A DNA stretch of 64,000 nucleotides from Hippopus hippopus (taxonomy: Eukaryota; Mollusca; Bivalvia; Cardiida; Cardiidae), in contig OX328109.1 in assembly GCA_946811185.2 (NCBI GenBank), positions 32,472,129-32,536,128 on the forward strand. Direction: 5' to 3'. Numbering within the stretch: position 1 is the stretch's first letter; each line of letters opens with the position of its first letter. The notes beneath the pieces were generated by a model, which saw only the letters and a list, made by a program, of their open reading frames with translations, was not told the origin of the DNA and ran no database searches. Positions 24,701 through 36,700 of this stretch are shown piece by piece. Both the position numbers and the translations under genes were made by a program.

Positions 24701-27700
24701 CAATTTCTTTGTTTTTTGTTGATGAATTAACTCATGTGATCACTTGATTTCCCGCCCTAAGTCAGAAAAAGAATCGCACAACAAGCGGCATCTACAATCA
24801 TGTACCATAAAACTGGCTTGTTTACTGAAATCAAATTGGCCAAATTTATTTTGCATTTTCATTCAGGAATACCACACATTTTGACTAGATCTAGCTTTCT
24901 TTTTCCCTGAGCTTGTCAAATTATTTTGACCCTAAAGCAGAAATGATAAACAAATGTCATACAGTAAACATATAGGCATAATTCTCTTATGAAAATAAGA
25001 CCTCTGGGTTGAAATTTTGCTATTTGTCAATTTGCTGCATGCAAAGGACCAGTCTATGATTCTGTAAGTTGTGAGACATGATTCATAGATCCATAATTAT
25101 CATAATGGTAACTTGCTTGGTATCATGCATCAAGGAAATGCATAAGTCCACCTTTTCCCAGAGCATGGCTTGAATCTAGTGTCGATCTGCCTAGGGCAAC
25201 ACAGTAAAGTGCTGACCTATAGAGGCACACAAATAAAAAAACATATAATAGACTGAATTTTCCCTGTGGTAGACAGTTTTTGAAAACATCCCGCACAATG
25301 TGAAGTTTATACAATAAAAACAAGAATATTATTAAAACTAATGGATGGTCCTGGATCTGTCATGGTCTATTTGCAAAAATCATACCAATTATGACCATAA
25401 CTTCATTTGATCAATTGGATAAATGAAAGGTTTCATAGACATGATGGGAAAGACTTTCTAATCATATACCATACAATCCCAAGTTTTAACGACCCTGACT
25501 AAAAAAGGGTTTTGAAAACATTCATTAAGGAGAAAATATTGGTAACCAGCATTTTCTCCTTTTCCAAAAATGTTTTTTATCCTGTCACCTTCTACATTTT
25601 CAACCCGATAACGGTGCCGTATATTTTTTTTGTTATCCGTCAGTTGGTCATGTGACCGCTAAGTGCACACCTGCTGAGACTATTTTCAACCAAGCGTCTT
25701 ACTGCCGTAATGAATGAATCAGTCGCTAGCGAATACTTTTGCTTGTTTAATTAATAGTCTGTTATGTTAAAACACACTGTCTTCATCGCCACAATATTTT
25801 TCTGCGGATATACGTCACGTTTAATAGTAATGACGTAGCCAATATCATTCATGACGTCATTATTGCACTGCATATCCAGAGGGATTTGTAAACATGGTTC
25901 TTCATTTTTTAAAGTCTGTCATAGATCTAGTGAGAGAGATGTCAGTATGTGCCTTATTTCGAGCGAAATGTTCAACTTTGTCAGATTTTGGATCATAATT
26001 GAGAAAAAAGATAAATAAAATAGATCTAGACAGTTGGTGTCTTGGATTGGGAAAGTCGATCAGGCTCGGCTCCGGAAATTTATTAAAGGTACGGTCTTTA
26101 TCAATGTTTTTCTTTCTGTTAGTTTGTTTTGTTTTGTTCCGTTACAGTGAGTGACAGGATAAATAGAATAGATGGTTGGTGTCTTGGATGGGTTAAGTTT
26201 ATCAGGCTCGGCTCCGAAATTTATCCGGTTCGCCTTCGGCTCACCAGATAAATTCCTCCGCCTTGCCTGATAAACTTAAGCCATCCAAGACACCAACCAT
26301 CTATTCTCTATCAACCTGTTCAAGGACAATAATAGTTAATTTGCAAAACCTTTGAGTTGTTGTCTGTTCCTTGAATATGGACGAGTCTAAAATTTTGCTG
26401 TGTGATAAAGGGCTAACATCATGATCTTAGGTGAATCTAACAAGTTCAAAAATAGAGGTAACTTCATGAAGGATCTATTTCTTAACCCTCTACAATAGTA
26501 TCCTGTATTTAACTCTTTCCCAAATGGTAAAATTTTGGACAGGACCAAATTGAAAGCGTTTGCAGAGGACAAATTAAATGATGCAAAAATGATGATTTCT
26601 GTCTTTGATAGGGTAGAAAACATTGTAGGAAAAGAAGAATATGCTGGTAACCTGCATTTTCTCCTTTTTCTACAATGTTTTCAAAAGCCTTTTCTGTCAC
26701 GATCGTTAAAAGTCGGGATTGTATAGTAAAAGAAAACAAGGCTTTGGAAAACATTGTTGGGAAAAGGAGAAAATGCTGATAAGCAGCATTTTCACCTTTT
26801 TCCACTTTTTTCTATCTTATTAAATCAAATTCTATCATTTTCAATATACCATATTTAATCTGTTATCTGCAAACACTCAAATTCAAAAGAGTCTGAAATG
26901 TTGTCTCTCAGTAAAGAGATAATATACCTGTGATAAACTTAGAACTGTTGCAGGCAGATGTATATCCCCAGGCGCCTAGACTAGGGTCCCTCTCCAGTGA
27001 AATGGACAATGGACAAATGATAGGATTTTTTCTTTGATCACAAGCCACCCTTTACCACACAATCCCAAACTTTAACGACCCTGAAAGAAGAAAGCTTTTT
27101 GAAAACACTGTTGGAAAAGGAGAAAATGCTGGTAACCAACATTTTCTCCATTTCCAACAATGTTTTCTACCCTTCCAAAAGCAAAAGTCACACTCATTTT
27201 TTCATCTGCAAAAGCTTTCAATTTGGTTAATCCTAAAACTTTGTTGTTTGAGTTAATTTTTGTTTTCCTATGTTAAATAGCTCTGAGTTAGAGTACAGAA
27301 ACATTTTTCCTATGAACTTTTCTAGTGACCTTGATCTTTGTCATCCAAAAGCAACAGCAAACCTGTGTGAGCCTAAGCAGTACATGTGTAAATTTCAATC
27401 GCTCAAAAACTAAGTCATGCACTGCAAAAAAGGGAGTATAATGCATTTGTAAAAAAATACTGACCAAGGTCAGCCTGCACAGCCCATGCAGGCTTACCTG
27501 AGTTAAAACTTTTTGCTCTCAGTAAATTTTCTGCATGTCTAAAGACCATTTTACCTCAGGATTCAGCCAGTTGTCAGACAAAATGGATCTCATGGATCCA
27601 CATTCATGAGAGGACTTACTTGGTATAATGCATCATGGAGATGTATCAACCCTGTTGTGCCAGAGCATGGCTCAAATGGGTGTCAAGTTAAAGCACCGAA

Positions 27701-30700
27701 CATGTTTTACCTGGGTTAAATGTCTTCCGATAAGCAGTGACTCCATACTCCTGTGTGACATATGTACAGTCATAGTGATAGCATACCCCATAGTCAAAAA
27801 TAGCAGTTGTACATCCCTCAGTAATGTTACAGGCTGCATTACAGTTATTGTCTATATAGAATGAAGGTTTTTCCACGTAATGAGGGCAGATATTACTTGC
27901 AATTCCACAGTTTAGGCATTCCTGGGTGTAATCACGTGGCGGATCTGTATCAAGCATGAAAATAATAATTTTGAAAATCAATTTCAGCTTTCAAATCTTT
28001 AAAAATAACCTGAGATCATGGAACCTGAAATGATAATCTTTTAATACAGTTTAGGGCCTTACCCTTTACCAAATAATCTGGACATTTTACCACCTTCTCA
28101 GAGAATATTGTTTAGAAAACATACTGGGGGATAAAGCAAAAAAAATGTCTGTAAACTGCTTTTTTCTCTCTTTCTGACAATGTTTTCCACCCTTTCAAGG
28201 AAATTCCAGTAAAAAAAAAAAAACATAGGATGCTACACATTTATCTTCCACATAATTTATGCTTCTAGTTGGAACCAGTCTAAAATCTGTGGTAAGATAA
28301 ATCCTTTACCAAACAACCCCCCGTTTTAACAACCTCAACTCATTACGAAACAACAAAATTTTGGACATGACAAAATTGAAAGTATTTGCAGACGACACAT
28401 TAAATATTTCTAAAATGATAATTTCTGTCTTAGATGGGTAGAAAACATTGTGGGAAAAGGAGAAAATACTGGTTACCAGCATTTTCTCCTTTTCTCACAA
28501 TGTTTTCTAAAACTTTCTTCTTCAGGGTCGTTAAAACTCAGGATTGTGTAGAAAAGTGTTAAGGAAAACAGCCTCTGAAAAACATTATGGGAAAAGAATA
28601 AAATGCAAATAAACAGCATTTTCTTCTTTTCTAGCCATTCAGAGACAAATCTCATCTTTTGAGCCTACTTTAATTTGTTATCTGCAAATGATTTCAAATT
28701 GGACCAGTCCAGAATTTTGTTGTTTGGTACACAATTAGATCAACTTACAGACACAAGATATCATGATACCTTCAGAAATACAATGTCTTCTGACCAGGGT
28801 AATTCCCGATGTTGTGACAGTTAAATCCACATTTGTACAGTTGTGATACTGACAGGATTGTGTCAGATGACTGTATGTGACACCCCGACAACCAATCATG
28901 TCCAAGCATTTCGACATGCAGTAGGGCAGGTCTACCCCACCCACATCTGTATCAAAGGATGCACAAAGTATGGCTCCACTAGTGTGAATCTCTATATTGT
29001 AATTCAAACAATCTGAAAATGATGAAAATGATATAAATGAGTTTGTAACCAAGTAGTTGGAGTACTTTTGTCCAGTACACAGTATACATGCCAACTAAAA
29101 ACAAAACATTGCATCAAGGGCTTGACTGTACTATGCAACACACAGAAGTTAAAGTGACCCCTGCTGGTAGATGCTGTTTGTATGCTATGTGTATGTGTAT
29201 CTTTAATTTCTATAAGTAGCTACTGTATTTACTGGTAATATGCTTCAAAATTTTTATTTCAGCAGTTGCAAATTTCTTTTGTCTGTTCTTGAATATGAAA
29301 CAATATAGATATAGCCATAATACTGAACATGCATGCATGGGTTAACAGGCAGAATCGGTACTTATTAAATCACCTATGTAGGAATTGAACTTAATTCCAC
29401 AGCAAGAAATGTTTCAGTCAGTCTTTCTATGACTGTAACACAGTCATGTGAGGATACAATCATAATAAGCTTGTGCTTTACACAAAAATTTTACTCATCA
29501 TATGCTTTACATGCCCTAACTTTGGACAAACTTAGTGTACATTTGTGTCTCAGTGTTTGTAGTATATATGAGCCATGCTCTGTGAAAAAAGGTTTTAATG
29601 TTTCTGCAAAAAGTATCAACCTAAGTCAGCCTGCATGGACTGTGCAGGCTGACATGGGTTGAAACTTTTGGTTATTTGTAAATTCTCTGAGTGTCAAAGG
29701 ACCAATCTACCTCATTTGTCACTTGGTAGGAAAAACTGATTTCATGGATTCACAATTATGTGATAACTTGCATGGTATAATGTATCACAAAGATCCAGAA
29801 ACCCCCCTTTTGCCAAAGCACTACTCCTATGAAAAATTTGCTAAATTTCAACAAGCAGACACAAGTGGTTTGTGTACAAGAGTACAATGGATAAAGTATT
29901 CACATATCAGATACAGCTCAAGCCTTACTTTAATCCTTTACCACACAATCCAGACTTTTAACGACGCTGAATAAGAAGCCTTTTGAAAACATTGTGGGAA
30001 AAGGAGAAAATGCTGGTAACCAGCATTTTCTCCTTTTCCCACAATGTTTTCTACCCTTCCCAAAACAAATTTAAAAATTTTCCGTCACTTTTATTTTGTT
30101 GTCCGCAAATGCTTTGAATTTGGACCAGTCTAAAATCTTGTCGTTTGGTAAAGAGTTAACCCTTTACCAAATAATCACATGTGTTAACGACCCTAAGGAA
30201 GCTACCTTTTGAAAACATTGCAGATAAAAGGAGAAATGCTGGTTACCAGCATCTTCTCCTTTTCCCTTCCTGATACGATTTCCACCACTGGGGCTATATC
30301 TACCTTGTCGCTTGCAAATGCTTTTAATTTGGACAAATATAAAATTTTGCTGCCTGGTGAAGGGCTAACTCAGCATGATTTTTATAAATCAAACAGACAT
30401 TTTTTAATCTAATCCTAAACAATTCCAATTTCTTGATAGCAATAATTGTCTAGCATGTCTCAGCAAAGCAGACAGTGTCAATAAAAGATTGAACTTCAGA
30501 TTTTGAGCAGTCTAATCTTGATTCACACAAAGCATAAAGGCAACTTTAGTACAAAAACTTTTCAAATTTGTTTGACAATTTGCATTTATAACAAAGTAAA
30601 GAAGATGCCTGACTTACCATTACTGCATGTGTGTCTAAATGCAGAATTTCCAAAGCTAAACTGTAATGCTGTACACTCATATAAATAACATGTATCATCC

Positions 30701-33700
30701 AACGGTTTAAAAACAGCCATAAAACATGAATCTGTTGAGTTACAAAGGTTATCACAGTCTGCTCTTGAGTATGCAGAGTGTTGCACCATGGGATTGCATC
30801 CAGACATTGCCTCACAATCTGTGCATGTTTGTGTGTAGGTATGCTCACATTCTGATGGAATAACATTTGAAATGTACATGCAGACATTTTGTAAAGTAAT
30901 TTGTACGAACTCTTTACCAATTTACGAAATTTTAGATTAGTCTATTTTGAAAGCATTTGCAGATGACAAATCAAATGTGTTTTAAGTATTCAGGCAATTT
31001 TCATTTTCAATTTCAGGCTGCCATCATGAACTTTTAGGGCTCTCAGGATATATGGAAACTGATGAAGTCAGCTCTTGATTACTTTTGGGTTGCGTGGAAA
31101 ACGACTGTTAATATGTGTATTTTGAGAAAGAATATCAACAAAATTTGCAATAACTATCACATACATTATAATGTTCTGATATGCTCCACTGTGACTGTGA
31201 CAAAAGGCTTGTACAAAATATGATGTACTGGTTCCAATCGCTAGCTCATCCAATTTCTTTCTTGATGATAGTCATTGCAATAGGATGCATTCTTCTCTCA
31301 ACGTTGATCATTGTTTGGATGATGGTTATGTGAGAAAGCAGCCGGTGACTTAGAAAGAATATTGTATGAAGCACTGGTAAAAAGAAAGTCCAGAAAAGCA
31401 TAAAAACTGCACCAGCCGCCATGATATAACTGAATTAATATTGTAAATGGCGTTAAACACCAAATGAAAAAACAAACAAACAAAATATGATGCAAGGGTT
31501 TTCAATAAAAGTCTTATTCCTTTACCAAACAATCCTGTGTTTTGACGACCCTGAGGAAAAGGGATTTGAAATAATAACCAGAAGATGATAAAATGTCAGT
31601 TACCAGCATTTTCTCCTTTTCCCACATTTTTTTCCGCTTTTTAAGAAACACCTCTTATCATTTGAGCCTCATTCATGTTTTCGTCTTCAAATACTTTGAA
31701 TTATGACAGGTTTAAATTTGTTAAGTGGTAAAGAGCTATGCATTGTTATCTGGCTGACTGCAGTCTGGTTAACGCCAAAATATTGAAACGTATGCAGAAA
31801 ATTTGTTATAATGTGCAATTCTGAGTTACAGTTATTTGTTTTTAAAAAAAACTCCAATGGTAATTTGATATTTAGTTGGTAAGCATTTGGCTTACATTGG
31901 CCCTTGAGGAATTAGAATGCATAGTTAGACTCACTGGTATTTATCCAATCAGACAAAATTCCTGGAAAGAACCAACTACAGGTACATAAGGATATTATTA
32001 AAGCTTGTACCTCTGTCTCATAAGCTCTTTGTAGTGAGTCATTCTTATACAAAATTCTAATACATACGATCTAAACAGTTCCTCCAATAAAATACATAGT
32101 TTGGTTCCTGGGTATAGTCTGTGCAGTTGAAGTACAAACATGTAGGATCTGACTGGCCAAATGACACTGACATACAATCAGCCATTTCAAGGCAGCAATG
32201 TAGACAAATTTCGGCACTTGTACCATATGTTTCAGAGTAAAAGGCAGTACAGTTGCCTGTAGCATGATCTAGCTTCCGTATCTCATAGTTGCTGCATTCT
32301 GTAATAAAAAATTACTTTAAAAAAAGAATTAATGCCTAAAAAGAAACTAACAGGTGGATTTGTAAATGACAAACACAGTGATTTTCCAAGGTAGTGTACT
32401 ATACTCATGTTACATTGTTTCTGTAGAATAATGTACAAAAGTACCTTCTTCTTGTGAGCAATATTTCTTATTCAGGGAAACAAAATGAGTGAGACAAATG
32501 CACTCAAGACATACTGTAGTTATTTTCAAATTCATTTGAAAATAACTATGTCTTGAGTGCATTTGTCTCACTCATTTTGAAAAAATATCCCCTATTTCTT
32601 TCAGTTTATGTGATGTTATGTCTTATGTCCCCTTGGATGTTATATCTTCAGTTTTGATTCATCATGACCTTGACCTTCACCGTAGCTTTAAAATGAAGGT
32701 TATTGCGTCAATACTCTACATTTCAAGATCTATTTCCTTGCCAAGTTTTGTAAATAGTGGAGCTGATAGATTCTTGAAGTCATTGCATATTTTCCACAGT
32801 GTTAAGGAGTGACCTTGAACTTAGCCTTAAATTGCCCTGGAATGCCCCTAGCATCTCAAAGAACCAGAAGTATGAGTAGCGGTTGTCTGTTGTATGCGGG
32901 GTCTGGAGGACCTCTTACATTAAAAATTTTCAATTAAACATGTCCCTAAAAGCAATTCTAATGCATTTTGAGCCTTATCAATCAATCTTTAATCATTTCA
33001 TTAGAAGGGGAAGGAAAGCAGTGAATTAACAAAACAACCCTTTACCACACAAATCATGTGTTTTAATGACCCTGAGGAGGACAGCTTTTAACAACCTTGT
33101 GGGAAAAGGAGAAAATGGTAAACAACATTTTCTCATTTTCCCCCGATGTTTTTAAAGATGAAATCTTATCAGTAAAGCCAAATTTGATATGTGGTACCTG
33201 CAGATGCTTTCAATTTGGACCAGTCTCAATATTTTTCATTTTGGTAATTGGTTAAGTCAATTCGTCCTGAAACATATTTACAAGACATGACTATGTAAAC
33301 ATCCTTGTGAAATTTGGATTATCAGAATATACATGTGCAAGTAAAAACAAAGTGGCAATGGGAGATATTGCTCCTTAGCAGGAATTTCTCCTCTTTCTAC
33401 AATGTTTTCAAAAATTGTTGGCTGTAAGACTTAACAAGAACATTGCATGCAGGTGCCAAAGCTTGGTACAGTTGTTTTTTTTTTTCTCAGTGAAAATTCT
33501 AGGTCAAAAGGGGGCATGGCAAATATTTTGAGGGTTACATGTCTTGCTGGATCAAACCTTGGCTAAGCCCGACTCACTGACCTTTTGGGAACAGTGTAGA
33601 TCAAGATCAGACTGCACAGAACATGCAGTCTGATCTTTGATCTACACTGTCTGATAAGAAGATTTTTTTTCATTTAACTTATTCCGCAGGTATGGGGTTG

Positions 33701-36700
33701 ATAACTAACCCAAGTTCTACGTAAATGTCTCAGGTGATGTTAGAGATACAAGACAATGTCCAGTTTTTTGTTTGACAAGGACCATGCACGATGCAGACAA
33801 GGTCAGGGCCATGACAATACTTTGACCATTAAAGCCTTTCATAACAATAGTTGCATTTGCGGCCAGTGTAGCTCAAGATCAGACTGCACAAAACGTGAGC
33901 TATGCTCTGGCAAAAGCAGGTTAAATGCATCTCCATGGTGCATGCTACCAGGGATTGAATGTAATTTATGACCCCTGATGATACCAAGCAAGTCATCACG
34001 TAATTATGGATCCATAATATCCATTTTGTTAAAAAGCCCACTGAACTATGAGGCAGAATGGTATTTGGATATGTAGAAAATTTACCAATAGCCTACAGTT
34101 TCAACACATGTCATCGTGCACACATGGTGCAGTCTGACGTAGGTTGATACTTTTTTGCAGATGCATTAAACCCCTTTTCACAGAGCATGGCAGTGTTCAT
34201 TAACAAACCTGAATAACATGTTTTCCTGAATGAAACCATAGATGATTTCATTTCAGTCTGCTGGCAATCATAAAATGAACAACTTTGATTAGCCATATCA
34301 TAATAGCTTGTTCCACAGTCTTGTCTGCTGTCACATTCTTCTCCACACTCTGCACTGGGAACCAGCAAGGTCATATTTCTGTAAGTTGCTGCGCAGGCTG
34401 AGCTGGGTCCACAATTAGTGCATCTTTGTAACGTTTCACTCTCACATGCTGTGAATAATGCTAAACCTTAAAGTGCCTTTCACAACAATTGTTGCTGTTG
34501 TGGCCAGTGTAGATCAAGATCAGACTGCACAAAACATGCAATCTGATCTTTGATCTAAACTGTCTACTTAGCCAAGAAATTCTGAGGAAGAGCAACCTTA
34601 TAATTGCAATTACTTGTGTCTACTTTCTAGGCTGAAAGTGTCTGTTGGTTTATTTGGCGCTCTAAAATTGAAAATGTGATTTCACTCACATCCACAGAAA
34701 CAAAAATTAAAACTTGTGTTTGAAAAAAATAAGACATTTCCAACAGATTCTGTTGTTGATGACTGTCACAAAAATATAGATCTATTCTCAGAGAATGTGA
34801 GTAAATCTGCATTTGAAAAACAGACACACCTTAAATTTACCCCACGTAAATATCGAAATGGGTGCTCGGTGTTGGATGTCTCTACGAATAGATCTCTGCT
34901 TGATCTAGATGGAGACTAGATCTAGTCCGGATCAAATTGACCAACATTTCAGATTTTTTTTTTTCTTGGTTCAAAAGATACCGCTTCCATAACTTGAGTC
35001 TTACAGCAATTTTGCCGTTATTGGTTAAATAATTTGAGTCATTCTGGGTAGCAATCTGAGGCAGGAATTGCGGTAGGGTTTTCATGGCTGCAGACGATAT
35101 TTCGTAGCGAATTCTAAGATACTGTCCATAAATGTAGATATACCACATACATTCTGTTTATTCATCATGAACATAAAAAGTATGCTTTTTATTGTTCTTT
35201 AATCTAGATCTTTTAATGTCATGCTTTTTATTCTTAAATTGTTGCTTGTTTTTTTCTTTAAAAAAAAAAAAAAGGTTTTATGAATTAGGATTGCCGTAAG
35301 GCTGCACTCACTTTCAACGCACTCCCTCTTGTAGAAAATGGAATCGATTGAATTGATACTCTGGGTGCAGTTATGTAGGGTACAATAACTGTTCTCCTCA
35401 TCAAATGTTACAGAGCGGCAATTTTCTGTATCTAAACATTCCTCCAGACATTCGTATTCATCCGAAGAATTAAACATGCGCATGGAGGAATTTTCATATT
35501 GACAATCGGCCTGCATGTTTTCGTACCTATATATTTCGTACAAAAGACATTCGGAATCTGCAAAGGAAAATTAATAATCGTTTTCATCATACATGTAATT
35601 GGCATGGCTCAATGCATAACGGCATCAACCCTAGGTCCATGTTCAACGAAACCTGGGAGCAATTTCTCACTTTGGCATTTTTTTTTTCAAATGTTGTCTG
35701 CAGACTTCCAAGATGAAAGAAGTCGTCTTCAGGATGTGATGAGTTGATTAATTCTTTACCACACAACAAAATTTTTGGACAAAATGATAACATTTGCAGA
35801 CGACAAAATGAACGTGGCAAAAATGATGGGATTTGAATAAGAGGAGAGTAGAAAACTTTGTTATGCAGCATTTTCTCCTTTTCTCGCGGCGATGTTTTCA
35901 AAAAAAAACCTTTCTCCTACGGATCGTTAAAACTCAGGATTGTGTCGTAAAAGGTTAATTAAACTTGGCCTCTACCAAACATTCCCGACTTTTAACGACA
36001 CTGAGAAAATAGGCTTTTGAAACCGTGACTGTGGTGAAAAAAGGAAAAACTGATGCGAGTAACCTGTAGTTTCCCACATATTTTCTACCCTTTCTGAATC
36101 TTAATTCCATCTGTTAATCCACGTTTAATTTGTCGTCTGTACTTTTAGTCTAGAAATATCTTTAGTTTTGCCATGTATTAAAGGGTTTAAAGCGTTTATA
36201 CAATAATATTTATAAATCGTTCTCTTTAAATATATAAATCCTATGGTGGTATATTTCTGCCGCGAGATACGAAATAGCTATTGTATGGTGGCATATTTCT
36301 GCCACGAGATACGAGATAGCTACCATGTTAATTTTAGAAAACTTTCGCGATAACTTAAAGTTTCCTGGAAATTTTATCGAGATAGTGAAAAGTTTCCTGA
36401 AAAAAATATCACGATAAACCAAACATTTTAACTCAAAATTTCTCAATGGTGCACGAAGCAATAGCTATCTCGTATCTCGTGGCAGAAATATGCCACCATA
36501 CTATTGCGATACTATACTATCGTGATAAAACAAAGTTTCCTGGAAATATTATCGAGATAATAAAAATATTCACGATAAAACTATCGCGATAATTCTACCT
36601 GTTATCATGATTTTTTTTTGCTTTCGTGCCCACAACTGACATTCACTGTATCTATAATTAGATACGGAATCGGAACATCTTCGTCTACAACCTTATGAAT

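Larger units (their letters stand above)
33575..34568. repeat. Three GATCAGACTGCAC hairpin copies
   Basis: Hairpin cores at 33585-33655 (perfect stem), 33850-33895 (half) and 34490-34568. Other partial copies: 800-870, 2668-2730, 4105-4160, 21165-21215, 39525-39600, 41240-41320, 42560-42630. Confidence 0.6.

Noticed and set aside
34882..35148. Minus-strand 88-codon frame as an extra exon of the PAN gene.
   Set aside because: No Cys pattern, and it looks like part of an unrelated repeat between A1 and B2.
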